Positions 53,766 to 63,155 of a DNA stretch of 64,000 nt are shown here, one piece after another (position 1 is the first letter of the stretch; the number at the start of each line of letters is the position of its first letter). A model generated the notes under the pieces. That model saw only the letters and a program-made list of their open reading frames with translations. It was not told where the DNA came from and did not search any database. Origin of the DNA: JAHEYG01 sp040403535. GTDB taxonomy: Bacteria > Bacteroidota > Bacteroidia > B-17B0 > Aurantibacillaceae. Location of the stretch: assembly GCA_040403535.1 (NCBI GenBank), contig JBBAKL010000008.1:12903-76902 (forward strand). Reading direction: 5' to 3'. A program made the position numbers and the translations under genes.

Positions 53766-54065
53766 ATGAAATCAAATACACATAGATTTTTAGCAATACT
53801 TGCTTTGTTTATTTTTAGCTTTTCTTTTGCACAAGATGATAAAGGTAAAAAGGCGGAGAAAACAACGGCATCAGATTCAAAAACAACATCTGTTCAGCAG
53901 AGTACCTCTCAAAAAGAAATTAAACCAGGAGGTTTAACTCCTGTGGCTGAGCCAAATCCAACGCCCGAACAACAAGGGTTCACTAAATATACTGTTGATG
54001 GTGTTGAATACTATCACAAGCAAGAGGGTCAGTTACAAATTAATTATAAACCAAAAAGCAATTAA
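53766..54065 (+). CDS. Small secreted protein of unknown function
   Basis: A 99-residue precursor with signal peptide (about 23 residues, ending FSFAQ). The mature part of 76 residues is mostly low complexity: charged and rich in Lys, Thr, Ser and Gln, then Pro-rich (GLTPVAEPNPTPEQQ), with a short tail that may fold (GFTKYTVDGVEYYHKQEGQLQINY). No T9SS tail and no Cys. It lies 18 bp before the next T9SS gene and after a promoter box, so the two are probably one transcript. I do not recognise the family. Confidence 0.6.
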   Translation: MKSNTHRFLAILALFIFSFSFAQDDKGKKAEKTTASDSKTTSVQQSTSQKEIKPGGLTPVAEPNPTPEQQGFTKYTVDGVEYYHKQEGQLQINYKPKSN

Positions 54066-54083
54066 TATAGATACGTGAAGTTT

Positions 54084-55523
54084 ATGAAGTTACTTAAAAG
54101 AATATTATTTTTTATTTTTATACTGTTTGTAAATCTGCAAACGAGTGCTCAAGGCACCTGCGCAACTGCTATCAATTTAGGAACACCGGGTTCAACTCAA
54201 TCCTGTCAGAATGTAACCAGTGGAACAACAGGCTCAGCGCCATGTGCAGGGGCAGGATATGGTGGAAGCGGAGGGGTATACTACGTTAGATTTTGTACCA
54301 ATGCATCCAATGCTTGTGTAAGTTTTAGTATTACACAAGGGACAGCCTCAGGAAGTTGGGCAGTTACTTTTTACGATGCAAGCTGTACAACAGTGATTGA
54401 TGCGCAATGTTTAGGTAATACTGGTACCGGTGGCACATTTAATACAGCAAGCTCAGGGCTATCGCCTAATACGTGTTATGTTGCCAGAATTTGGGTAGCA
54501 AATGCAGGAACATTTAATTTATGCACGCAAACACTTCCTGCAATTAATAATTTTTGTACAGGCGCAACGCCAATCGGACCAACAACTACTTGGTATAATA
54601 ATTTTTGTATGACTGCCGGAAGCAATGGTAGTTACACCGAGCCAGCTCCATCGCAGTTTTGTGCGGGAAGTTTAGAAAACAACGCCTGGTATACTTTTAC
54701 CACTTCTCCAACTTGTATATCTCCATGTACTGTACAAATTATTATTTCGAATATTATTTGTAACGGCGGTGGTAATGGTTTTCAAATTGGATTCTGGTCG
54801 GGAGCTTGTTCTTCATTGAATTATTTGGGTTGTGCTAATGGTTCGGCGGGAAGTTTAACAGTAACTATTAATTCATTATCGCCCGGTCAAGTTATAACAA
54901 TGGGATTAGATGGTAATGCCGGTGCCAATTGTACATATAGTATTCAGGCATTAAATACGGTTCCGTTACCTATTGAGCTGGTAAGTTTTGATGCAACATT
55001 ATTAGGTAACGGAAATGTGCATTTGAAATGGGTAACAGCATCCGAAAAAAACAACGATTATTATGTAATTGAGAGAAGTAAAGATGGTGTTTACTTCGAT
55101 GAAGTTATACGTGTGGATGGAGCGTTATACAGTGAAGGATCCATTGCCTATGGTGCTTATGATAAAAATCCATTACCGGGTATCTCATATTATCGCTTAA
55201 AACAGGTGGATACAGATGGTAAATTTGAATATTCGGAATTGCGCGCGGTGAACGTAAAAGGGAAAGAATCTGACAATGATTTTGCACTAATCCCAAATCC
55301 GGCCAATGATGAAGTATTGGTGAATTTTATTTGCAAATCTGCAGCAAATGAAATCATTAATGTATACGACAACAAAGGAAATTTAGTATTGTCAAAAGAA
55401 GTGAATTGCTCTGAAGGTGTAAATAATACCAGGCTGGATATTTCTGCTTTAGATAACGGACTTTATTTTGTTTTCTTAAATACGGCTGACAAAGTTTACA
55501 AGAGTAAGTTAGTAATTAACTAA
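54084..55523 (+). CDS. T9SS type A cargo protein, paralogue of the 51916 gene
   Basis: About 479 residues from ATG 54084 (MKLLKRILFFIFILFVNL, good signal peptide); a GTG at 54075 is possible. The first 290 residues are Cys/Gly/Thr-rich with a jelly-roll-like repeat (CVSFSITQGTASGSWAVTFY; ENNAWYTFTTSPTC). An FN3-like module follows (LPIELVSFDATLLGNGNVHLKW, YYVIERSKDG, SYYRLKQVDTDGK), and then the sorting domain (LIPNPANDEVLVNF, ending KSKLVIN). The plan matches the 51916-53508 protein. Function unknown. It overlaps the convergent hemH gene by 8 bp. Confidence 0.8.
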   Translation: MKLLKRILFFIFILFVNLQTSAQGTCATAINLGTPGSTQSCQNVTSGTTGSAPCAGAGYGGSGGVYYVRFCTNASNACVSFSITQGTASGSWAVTFYDASCTTVIDAQCLGNTGTGGTFNTASSGLSPNTCYVARIWVANAGTFNLCTQTLPAINNFCTGATPIGPTTTWYNNFCMTAGSNGSYTEPAPSQFCAGSLENNAWYTFTTSPTCISPCTVQIIISNIICNGGGNGFQIGFWSGACSSLNYLGCANGSAGSLTVTINSLSPGQVITMGLDGNAGANCTYSIQALNTVPLPIELVSFDATLLGNGNVHLKWVTASEKNNDYYVIERSKDGVYFDEVIRVDGALYSEGSIAYGAYDKNPLPGISYYRLKQVDTDGKFEYSELRAVNVKGKESDNDFALIPNPANDEVLVNFICKSAANEIINVYDNKGNLVLSKEVNCSEGVNNTRLDISALDNGLYFVFLNTADKVYKSKLVIN

Positions 55524-56523
55524 CCATTTCTTTAATTGCATTTACCCAGATATCACTATCGTTTAAACTCTTCACAAGAGTAACACTTTCTCCACCGTGT
55601 TCTCTGAATATTTCATCGTATTCGGTTCCGATTTCATGAATAGTTTCAAGACAATCCGCCACAAAGGCAGGCGAGAATACAAGTACTTTTTTAGCTCCGA
55701 GTTTAGGTAGGTCTTCAATCACTTTATCAGAGTATGGCTTTAACCACGCGTCATCTAAGCGCGACTGAAAAGAGGTGGTGTACTTACCGTTAGGAATATT
55801 TAAATGCTTAACTAACTGCCTGGTGGTTTCAAAACAGTTGGCGCGATAACAATATTGATTCTTTTCAGTAATGGCATCGCAGCAATTACCAAAATGACAA
55901 GAGTTATCGCCGTAATGCGCAGCTGCTTTTTTAATTTGTCGCTCCGGTAATCCGTGATAACTGAAAATAATATGATCGTATGCGTTTAAATCATACCCTT
56001 CGGCCGATTTAACTAAAGCTTTAATGTAATGAGGGTTATCGTAAAATTTATTAATGATTTTAATACTTGGTATTACTTCCCAGCCTGCTAATTCTTTTAA
56101 AATATGTTCGGCTGTAGACCCGGTTGATGATGATGCGTATTGAGGATATAGCGGAAGTATGATTAATTCGGAAGGTTTTTTTTCCCGAATTCGGTTTAAT
56201 ACAGATTTAAGAGAAGGGTTTTGATAACGCATGGCCCATTCTACCATATATTCATCTCCTAAAGCTTTCTGAACTTTTTCAGCCAGATTTTTAGTATGAA
56301 TGGTTAAAGGAGATCCGCTGCTGGTCCAGATGTGCTGATACAACTTTGCGGATTTTGGCGCACGAAAGGGTACAATAATGCCGTTAACCAACATAAAGCG
56401 ACCTGCTGCATTGATATCAATTACCCGGGGGTCGTTTAAAAATTCTGTAAGGTATTTTCGCACATCAGAAACTGAAGGAGAATCAGGTGTGCCTAAATTA
56501 ACTAATAAAACCGCTTTTTTCAT
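55516..56523 (-). CDS. hemH: Ferrochelatase
   Basis: Inserts ferrous iron into protoporphyrin IX, the last step of haem synthesis. 335 residues; LLVNLGTPDSP opens the chain, the catalytic His is H190 (FSYHGLPERQ), and the second conserved region is FVADCLETIHEI. A four-Cys cluster region (CHFGNCCDAITEKNQYCYR, about 205-225) suggests the binding loop of an iron-sulfur or structural site, as in some bacterial ferrochelatases. The start overlaps the lspA stop (ATGA). Haem supply suits the cytochrome-like lipoproteins in the window. Confidence 0.93.
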   Translation of the reverse strand: MKKAVLLVNLGTPDSPSVSDVRKYLTEFLNDPRVIDINAAGRFMLVNGIIVPFRAPKSAKLYQHIWTSSGSPLTIHTKNLAEKVQKALGDEYMVEWAMRYQNPSLKSVLNRIREKKPSELIILPLYPQYASSSTGSTAEHILKELAGWEVIPSIKIINKFYDNPHYIKALVKSAEGYDLNAYDHIIFSYHGLPERQIKKAAAHYGDNSCHFGNCCDAITEKNQYCYRANCFETTRQLVKHLNIPNGKYTTSFQSRLDDAWLKPYSDKVIEDLPKLGAKKVLVFSPAFVADCLETIHEIGTEYDEIFREHGGESVTLVKSLNDSDIWVNAIKEMVS

Positions 56524-57206
56524 TGGCTATCTGAAGTTGGTGCCGCATCTGATTTGTCGGCAACAGTTTTTGTTGTATCAACACCGGAATGGTGTTTATG
56601 TTCATCAATAAATTTTTTCTGAAAAACTAAAATTAAGCCCACGCCTGTTGAAATGGCTGCATCAGCAAAATTGAAAATAGGACGGAAAAACTGAAAATCT
56701 TCACCTCCCCAAATAGGAAACCAATCCGGAAATCTTCCTTCGTAAAGCGGAAAATAAAACATGTCTACTACACGTCCGTGCAGAACACCTGCATATCCGC
56801 CTTCGGCCGGTAAAAATTTGGCAACATTAAATTCATCACTCTCACCAAACAATACGCCATAAAAAATACTGTCGAATATATTTCCCATGGCTCCGGCCAG
56901 AATTAATGACACGGAAAAAATAAATCCCCAGTGTTCTTGTTTTCTGACCAGCGAAACCACATACCATACCCCAACACAACACGCAATAATCCTAAATACA
57001 CTTAAAATTAATTTACCGTAATCACCCCCAAACTCCATACCGAACGCCATACCCGGGTTTTCAGTAAAATGAATGATAAACCAGTCGCCAATCACACGCG
57101 TTACCTCGCCTAACGGATAATTAAGTTTAATGAAGATTTTAATAAACTGATCGATGAACAGTACCGAGAAAATGGTAATAAGAGGTATCTTATATTTTTT
57201 AAGCAT
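56520..57206 (-). CDS. lspA: Lipoprotein signal peptidase (signal peptidase II)
   Basis: Aspartic membrane peptidase that removes the signal from prolipoproteins. The 228 residues are longer than the usual 160-170: a Bacteroidota-type insertion (about 155-175, GRFPDWFPIWGGEDFQF) lies between the two catalytic regions, and a hydrophilic tail (about 203-228) follows. Catalytic Asp are D148 (GRVVDMF) and D182 (FNFADAAI); the conserved NPGMAFG (50-56) and GNIFD (109-113) are present. It is upstream of and coupled with hemH and follows a terminator after the DksA-like gene. Confidence 0.93.
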   Translation of the reverse strand: MLKKYKIPLITIFSVLFIDQFIKIFIKLNYPLGEVTRVIGDWFIIHFTENPGMAFGMEFGGDYGKLILSVFRIIACCVGVWYVVSLVRKQEHWGFIFSVSLILAGAMGNIFDSIFYGVLFGESDEFNVAKFLPAEGGYAGVLHGRVVDMFYFPLYEGRFPDWFPIWGGEDFQFFRPIFNFADAAISTGVGLILVFQKKFIDEHKHHSGVDTTKTVADKSDAAPTSDSQ

Positions 57207-57215
57207 ATTAAATAA

Positions 57216-57250
57216 AAAAGTGTCAATTCGTTTTATGAATTGACACTTTT
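57216..57250 (-). terminator. Strong rho-independent terminator of the ileS-DksA-like operon
   Basis: A 14-bp perfect inverted repeat (57216-57229 with 57237-57250, loop of 7), 14 bp after the stop of the DksA-like gene. Read-through could still feed lspA. Confidence 0.85.
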
Positions 57251-57264
57251 AGTTTAAAAAGAAA

Positions 57265-58362
57265 TTATTTGTTTTGGTTTAGTTTTGCATCAATCCCAAG
57301 TGTAGCGTGAGGCACACTGCGTAAACGCTCTTTCGGAATTAATTTTCCGGTTACACGGCAAATACCATACGTTTTATTTTCAATACGCACCAATGCGTTT
57401 TTCAAATTAATGATATATTTTTCTTGACGAGCAGCTAACTGAGCTGTTTCTTCTTTAGATAATACATCACTTCCGTCTTCTAATAATTTAAAAGTTGGAG
57501 AAGTGTCATCAGTACCGTGGTTGTCTTCGTTAGACAAAGTTTGTTTTAATAATTCGTAATCGGTTTGAGCTTCTTTTAATTTTTCTAAAATTAATTCTTT
57601 AAACTCTGCTAATTCTTTATCTGTGTAACGAGAACGGTTGTCTTTAGTATTAACAAAAGGTTTTGGTGCTTCTTCAGCAGTTTTCTTAATTAACGGCTTA
57701 GATAAATCGATTTGCAAAGGACGGTTACGGATATATGCTTCCATGCTGTTTCCGCTTGATTTACCTTCGTTTTTCTTTCTGCGTCCACGACCTTTTTTAA
57801 TTGGCACTTCATCATCATCATCGTCATCATCAACAGGAGGAATATCACCATCAACATCTAAAACTGCCGGTTCTTCTAAATCGCCATCCAAAACATCTTC
57901 ATCATCCGGTTTTTCGTAATCGTCTTTAATATCTACTTCATCTTCATCATCGTCGTCTCCGCCTTTGGCTTTCTTTTTTCCTTTAGCTTCTTTAACTGAA
58001 GTTTTTGAAGATTTTTTAATTGCATCAATTGGTTTTCCGCTGGTTTTTTTAACCATTAAATCTTTGGCGGTTTTTGCTGCAGGTTTAGTAACTTTTGCAG
58101 GTTTAGCTGCCTTAGCCGGTTTTGTGGCCTTGGTTGGTTTTACCGGTTTAACAGGCTTCGCTGTTTTTTTAACCACTGCTTTTGCCGGCTTCGCTGCCTT
58201 TTTAGGCGCCGGTTTGGTTACTTTTTTAGCAGGCTTCGTTGCTTTTTTAGGTGCAGTTTTGCTTGCTTTTTTAGCAGGCTTCGCTACCTTTTTTTGAGCA
58301 GGTTTACTTGCCTTTTTTGCAGGTTTAGCTGCTTTTGCTTTTTTGTTATCTTTCTTAGCCAT
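57265..58362 (-). CDS. DksA/TraR-like protein with histone H1-like tail and acidic linker
   Basis: A 365-residue protein in three parts. Residues 1-132 are almost only Lys, Ala, Pro, Thr and Val in (A)KPAKK-type repeats, as in histone H1 tails and AlgP/Hc1-like bacterial proteins. Residues 135-186 are strongly acidic (DDDDED; a run of seven Asp at 178-184), followed by GRGRRKK (191-197), an AT-hook-like basic cluster. Residues about 245-362 resemble DksA: a coiled coil (YTDKELAEFKELILEKL onward) and the degenerate zinc finger YGICRVTGKLIPKERLRSV, with only one Cys (C335). It probably binds RNA polymerase and DNA. It lies 16 bp after ileS and before lspA, an order I recall as conserved in the phylum. 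Confidence 0.8.
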   Translation of the reverse strand: MAKKDNKKAKAAKPAKKASKPAQKKVAKPAKKASKTAPKKATKPAKKVTKPAPKKAAKPAKAVVKKTAKPVKPVKPTKATKPAKAAKPAKVTKPAAKTAKDLMVKKTSGKPIDAIKKSSKTSVKEAKGKKKAKGGDDDDEDEVDIKDDYEKPDDEDVLDGDLEEPAVLDVDGDIPPVDDDDDDDEVPIKKGRGRRKKNEGKSSGNSMEAYIRNRPLQIDLSKPLIKKTAEEAPKPFVNTKDNRSRYTDKELAEFKELILEKLKEAQTDYELLKQTLSNEDNHGTDDTSPTFKLLEDGSDVLSKEETAQLAARQEKYIINLKNALVRIENKTYGICRVTGKLIPKERLRSVPHATLGIDAKLNQNK

Positions 58363-58378
58363 CTTACTCTTTACTTAA

Positions 58379-61300
58379 TCAGTTTAATTTTTCAATTGAT
58401 ATCAGGGTCGATATTGTTTCGTCAACTTCAACAGCATTGGCTGTAGCGGCATTTAAATCCGGTACAAGTTGCAAATCGCCTGTCAGAGTCTCAGAACAAA
58501 TATAACTTAAATTATTATTTATGGCCGAATTTAAGGCCTCATTTTGCTTTATTTTAACCAAAATACGGTCGGTAACGTCTAATCCTTTGTCTTTACGTAT
58601 GTTTTGGATACGGTTCACAATTTCTCGTGCTAAACCTTCCTGTTTTAAGCTTTCCGATAGGGTAATATCCAAGGCAACAGTAAGCGGCCCGTTGTTGGCT
58701 ACTTTCCAACCCGGAATATCTACGGGAATGATTTCTACGTCTTCGGTGTCTAAAATAATATCGGTTCCGTTAACCGAAACAGTAAAGCTTCCGGTTTTTT
58801 CAATACCACTGATGATTTTATTGCCATTCTCGTTAGCAAAAGCTTGTACGGCCTTCATATTAGCACCGCATTTTTTTCCCAGGGTTTTAAAATTCAATTT
58901 TAGATTCTTTACAATTTGTGTTTTGCTTTCATCCACAAATTCAATTTCCTTCACATTTACTTCCGCTAAAATTAAATCTTTTATAGCTTCAATTTTTTGC
59001 TCTGTTTCCTTGTCTAAAATCGGAATCTGAATTTTTTGTAAAGGCTGACGAACACGTAAATTTTCCTTTTTACGAATGGATAAAATCATTGAAGAGATTT
59101 TTTGAGCTAACTCCATCCGTTGCTCTAAACTCACATCAATAATTTTCTCATCTGCTTTTACAAATTCAGTTAGGTGCACCGATTCGAACTGAAGCGGTGT
59201 ATTGTTTTTAATTGCATTTTCACGAACAGGTCCACTTAAGTTTTGGTACAGCCATTCGCCAAAGAATGGAGCAACCGGACTCATTAACTGTGCTATCACC
59301 ATTAAACATTCGTGTAAGGTTTCGTAAGCAGCTTTTTTATCAGTGCTCATTTCTCCTTTCCAGAAACGGCGACGGCTTAAGCGTACATACCAGTTGCTTA
59401 AATGTTCATCAACAAACTCTTCAATACTGCGTGCTGCACGGTGTGGTTCAAAATTCTCGTAATGTTCGGTAGCCTCTTTTATTAAACTATGAAGTTTAGA
59501 CAAAATCCAACGGTCTAATTCCTGACGGTCTACTACGGGAACAACATTTTTTTCATCAATTAAAAAGCCATCCACATTTGCGTAAAGCGCATAGAAGCCA
59601 TAGGTGTTGTATAACGTTCCAAATAGCTGACGTTGCACTTCGCTGATTCCTTCAATATCAAATTTTAAATTGTCCCAAGGCGCAGCATTGGCAATCATAT
59701 ACCAGCGTGTGGCATCGGCGCCAAATTTATCTAAGGTTTCAAACGGATCAATGGCATTTCCTAAACGCTTACTCATTTTGTTTCCGTTTTTATCTAATAC
59801 CAATCCGTTACTCACCACATTTTTATAGGCTACCGAATCAAAATTCATAGTAGCAATGGCGTGTAATGTAAAGAACCACCCGCGGGTTTGGTCAACACCT
59901 TCTGCAATAAAATCGGCAGGAAAATATTTTTTATTATCAATTAAATCTTTGTTCTCGAATGGATAATGCAACTGAGCATACGGCATAGCGCCGCTATCAA
60001 ACCACACATCAATTAAATCCGGTTCGCGGAATAGTTTTTTTCCGTTTTTCTCTAATACAATGGTGTCGGCATAAGGCTTGTGTAAATCAAACGTTTCGTA
60101 GTTTTCTTTACTCATATCGCCTGCCTTATAGTCGGCAAGCGGATTTTCATTCATGACACCTTTTGCAAGCGCATTCGCAATTTCTTTCTGAAGTTCTTCT
60201 GCCGAGCCAATGCAAATCTGTTCCGATTTATCTTCGCTAGTCCAAATTGGAATAGGAATACCCCAGAAGCGGGAGCGTGATAAATTCCAGTCGTTCAAAT
60301 TTTCTAACCAGTTACCAAAACGTCCGGTGCCTGTTGCTCCCGGTTTCCAGTTAATGGTTTTGTTCAATTCAATCATTCGGTCTTTAGCCTCTGTTGATTT
60401 AATGAACCATGAGTCTAACGGATAATATAAAACCGGTTTATCGGTTCTCCAGCAATGAGGATAACTGTGCTCGTAAGTTTCTTTCTTAAATAATTTCCCT
60501 TCTTCCTGTAATTTTAAAACGATACGCTCATCAACACTCAAGTAAACCTTAAGATCTTTTATTTTTCCGTTTGCTTCTAATATTTTTTTTTGTTTTTCGA
60601 ATTCAGTTTTCTTTTCTTCTTCAGTGTAATAGGCTTCTTTCACATATTCTTCACCGTATAAGAAAATACCGTCTCGCACTTCCGGTAAAAATTTACCGCG
60701 TTTGTCAACTAATGTTAGAGCACCAACATTGTTTTGTTTCGCTACTCTAAAGTCATCGGCACCAAAACTCGGAGCAATATGTACGATACCGGTACCATCA
60801 GTTGTGGTTACAAAATCACCAACTAATACCTTAAACGCGTTACCTTCCGGCTCGGCAAAAGGCAATAATTGATCGTAATGTACGCCTGCTAATTCGGAGC
60901 CTTTGCTCTGAGCGATAATTTTGAAAGGAATATTTTTATCGCCGTTTTTATAATCTTCGAGATTTAATTCTGCGTTTTTCTCAGAGAAATATTTATTTAA
61001 TAAATCTTTTGCAAGAATTACAACCTGAGGGTTTCCTGTAAACGGATTAAAGCTATTTACAAAAACATAATCAATATCCTTACCAACTGCTAAAGCCGTA
61101 TTTGATGGTAAGGTCCATGGAGTAGTGGTCCATGCCAAGAAGTAAAACTCTTTTTCGTTAGTTTTAAACTGATTTAATACAGCGTGTTTTTCAAATTCTT
61201 TTTTCCGGATTTTAAATTGAACGGTTGCTGTTCTGTCTTTTACGTCGCGGTAACAGCCGGGCTGATTTAATTCGTGTGAAGATAAACCGGTTCCTGCTGC

Positions 61301-61867
61301 AGGTGAGTAGGGTTGAATGGTATAACCTTTGTACAATAAATTTTTCTTGTACAAGTTTTGTAATAACCACCAAACACTCTCAATGTATTTATTGTCGTAC
61401 GTAATGTAAGGGTCGTTCATGTTTACCCAGTATCCCATTTTAGCGGTTAGTTCTTCCCACTTATCGGTATACTTCATTACTTCTTTACGACAGGCTTTGT
61501 TGTAATCTTCAACAGAAATATATTTCGAACTATTTTTATTTCCGATGTCTTCTTTAGTGATACCTAAATTTTTTTCAACGCCCAATTCTATTGGTAAACC
61601 ATGCGTATCCCATCCGGCTTTACGTTTTACCTGATAACCTTGTAAGGTTTTAAAGCGGCAAAAAATATCTTTGATAGCGCGTGCCATAACGTGGTGAATG
61701 CCGGGCATTCCGTTAGCGCTAGGCGGACCTTCATAAAAAACCCATGGTGTTTTACCTTCGCGGGTTGAAACAGATTTTTCAAATGTTTTATTTTCTCCCC
61801 AAAATTTTAAAACCTCCTTACTTATTTGAGGTAAATTGAGTTGCTTATATTCTGGATACTTTTTCAT
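58379..61867 (-). CDS. ileS: Isoleucyl-tRNA synthetase, eukaryote-like clade
   Basis: A class I synthetase of 1162 residues, longer than the E. coli enzyme (938). The HIGH motif reads PGIHHVMAR (H58-H59) and KMSKS is KMSKR near residue 697. The long C-terminal domain and the HHV form of the first motif place it in the eukaryote-like IleRS clade (often called type 2), which is generally less sensitive to mupirocin; this is family knowledge, not shown here. The editing domain (about 195-390) is intact, with TTTPWTLPSNTA. It is the first gene of an ileS-DksA-like operon. Confidence 0.93.
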   Translation of the reverse strand: MKKYPEYKQLNLPQISKEVLKFWGENKTFEKSVSTREGKTPWVFYEGPPSANGMPGIHHVMARAIKDIFCRFKTLQGYQVKRKAGWDTHGLPIELGVEKNLGITKEDIGNKNSSKYISVEDYNKACRKEVMKYTDKWEELTAKMGYWVNMNDPYITYDNKYIESVWWLLQNLYKKNLLYKGYTIQPYSPAAGTGLSSHELNQPGCYRDVKDRTATVQFKIRKKEFEKHAVLNQFKTNEKEFYFLAWTTTPWTLPSNTALAVGKDIDYVFVNSFNPFTGNPQVVILAKDLLNKYFSEKNAELNLEDYKNGDKNIPFKIIAQSKGSELAGVHYDQLLPFAEPEGNAFKVLVGDFVTTTDGTGIVHIAPSFGADDFRVAKQNNVGALTLVDKRGKFLPEVRDGIFLYGEEYVKEAYYTEEEKKTEFEKQKKILEANGKIKDLKVYLSVDERIVLKLQEEGKLFKKETYEHSYPHCWRTDKPVLYYPLDSWFIKSTEAKDRMIELNKTINWKPGATGTGRFGNWLENLNDWNLSRSRFWGIPIPIWTSEDKSEQICIGSAEELQKEIANALAKGVMNENPLADYKAGDMSKENYETFDLHKPYADTIVLEKNGKKLFREPDLIDVWFDSGAMPYAQLHYPFENKDLIDNKKYFPADFIAEGVDQTRGWFFTLHAIATMNFDSVAYKNVVSNGLVLDKNGNKMSKRLGNAIDPFETLDKFGADATRWYMIANAAPWDNLKFDIEGISEVQRQLFGTLYNTYGFYALYANVDGFLIDEKNVVPVVDRQELDRWILSKLHSLIKEATEHYENFEPHRAARSIEEFVDEHLSNWYVRLSRRRFWKGEMSTDKKAAYETLHECLMVIAQLMSPVAPFFGEWLYQNLSGPVRENAIKNNTPLQFESVHLTEFVKADEKIIDVSLEQRMELAQKISSMILSIRKKENLRVRQPLQKIQIPILDKETEQKIEAIKDLILAEVNVKEIEFVDESKTQIVKNLKLNFKTLGKKCGANMKAVQAFANENGNKIISGIEKTGSFTVSVNGTDIILDTEDVEIIPVDIPGWKVANNGPLTVALDITLSESLKQEGLAREIVNRIQNIRKDKGLDVTDRILVKIKQNEALNSAINNNLSYICSETLTGDLQLVPDLNAATANAVEVDETISTLISIEKLN

Positions 61868-62030
61868 TCAGCTTTTAAAAAAGGAGAGCGAATGTACTAA
61901 AAAAATGCCTTAAATTTTATTATTTGACTGAAAAAGAGAGAGTTGGCAGTATTTTTAATAAGCTCGTAGTCAGTCGAATACGAATAGAGCATTAAATTCA
62001 CTCGCAAAAACAGATGTTGTAGAGGGAAAA

Positions 62031-62960
62031 TTAAAAACGAAATCCGGCATGAAAACCCAATTGAGCTATTGGGTAAGCATTACTGTTGTTATACGAGTAA
62101 TTGGGCAGTGAATAATTATTAGGATTATTTCCAATATAGTCTCTTTGAATAATGAGTCCGAAAGCTCCATGAATCATCAGACTGAAATGCGGAGTTATCC
62201 GGAACAAAATGCCATTGTTAACCATCAGATACGATTCGTTCATCACAAATCCGTGTTTTGAATCGACATTGTAATTGTTGTTATTGTAATTATAATACGA
62301 TTGAAAATATCCGTTATATTGTACAAAACGATAGAGTGGCCCAATAAAATGGGTTACTGCTCTTTTTCCGGTGTGATAATATATGCCTATACCAACATCG
62401 ATCGTTTTTTGTGTTAATTGGTAATTACTAACAAAGTCAAAATAATTCATATCAAATGAATTGGAAATTTGTGGTTTATTGTATGAGAATGAAACCGGAA
62501 GATGAACACTCATTTTCCCTTTCATAAACTCTCGGGCAATGGTTAAGGAGATACATGAATTAGCGAAGCCGAGTGTATTGATAAAAATAATGTTTTTGTG
62601 TTTGGTAAGTGTGGCCAGCAGCTGCTCCATTTCGCGATTTTTCTTGGCAAACAGGCTGTCGTAATTTATGATGGTTGTAGATTCTTTGTATTCAGATTTA
62701 GAAATTGCGGCGGCAGGTTTTACATCTGAAAAGGTTTCGTGTTCTCCGTTGGCGTAAATAACCAGCGCTACCTCATTTTTCAGAACAACATAAAGCGGTC
62801 CTTCGGGATTTGATTTCAGCTTGTATTTGATTTCAGTCGGATTTATTTCCAGAATTTTCACATCCAGTTTTGTGTTGTCCTTCTTAAAAAGCTGATCTTG
62901 CGAAAATAAATTTCCCAACAGGACAATAAAAAACACTATTAAACTGAGTTTAGCCTTCAT
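62031..62960 (-). CDS. Secreted envelope protein of unknown function, probable beta-barrel
   Basis: A 309-residue protein with signal peptide (to about residue 20, ending LFSQ). Residues 20-85 form a small beta domain (KLDVKILEINPTEIKYKL, then VVLKNEVALVIYANGEHE) often found as the lead domain of Bacteroidota envelope proteins. Residues about 120-309 alternate polar and hydrophobic residues, are rich in Tyr, Asn and Phe, and end in Phe (GFHAGFRF), as outer-membrane barrels do. I do not recognise a named family. It is divergent from the barrel gene at 63156; the 195-bp AT-rich gap between them shows no clear promoter. Confidence 0.6.
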   Translation of the reverse strand: MKAKLSLIVFFIVLLGNLFSQDQLFKKDNTKLDVKILEINPTEIKYKLKSNPEGPLYVVLKNEVALVIYANGEHETFSDVKPAAAISKSEYKESTTIINYDSLFAKKNREMEQLLATLTKHKNIIFINTLGFANSCISLTIAREFMKGKMSVHLPVSFSYNKPQISNSFDMNYFDFVSNYQLTQKTIDVGIGIYYHTGKRAVTHFIGPLYRFVQYNGYFQSYYNYNNNNYNVDSKHGFVMNESYLMVNNGILFRITPHFSLMIHGAFGLIIQRDYIGNNPNNYSLPNYSYNNSNAYPIAQLGFHAGFRF

Positions 62961-63155
62961 ATCTATTCTAAATACGTAAAGATTTATGCTTTTATTATTA
63001 ATAAAAGTAATTATTTTGACAATTAATTAAGTTTAGATACTTAAAAATTAAGCGAATAACTGATAAAAATCAATTTTAATTAATAGATTTATTTAAGAAA
63101 TTAAACCTTATTTTAAAAATTCCGTCAAATAAAATTGACACTAAAATCTACTATC

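Noticed and set aside
57965..58297. A 110-codon open frame on the plus strand full of Ala, Gly, Phe and Leu
   Set aside because: It is the reverse of the Lys/Ala/Pro-rich repeats of the DksA-like gene and has no independent support.
57265..58362. A tandem DNA repeat array such as a minisatellite
   Set aside because: The repeats are imperfect and follow the codon pattern of a Lys-Pro-Ala-rich protein tail, so they are a protein feature.
62961..63155. A regulatory RNA or riboswitch in the AT-rich divergent gap
   Set aside because: No stable hairpin or conserved motif was seen; it is simply AT-rich.
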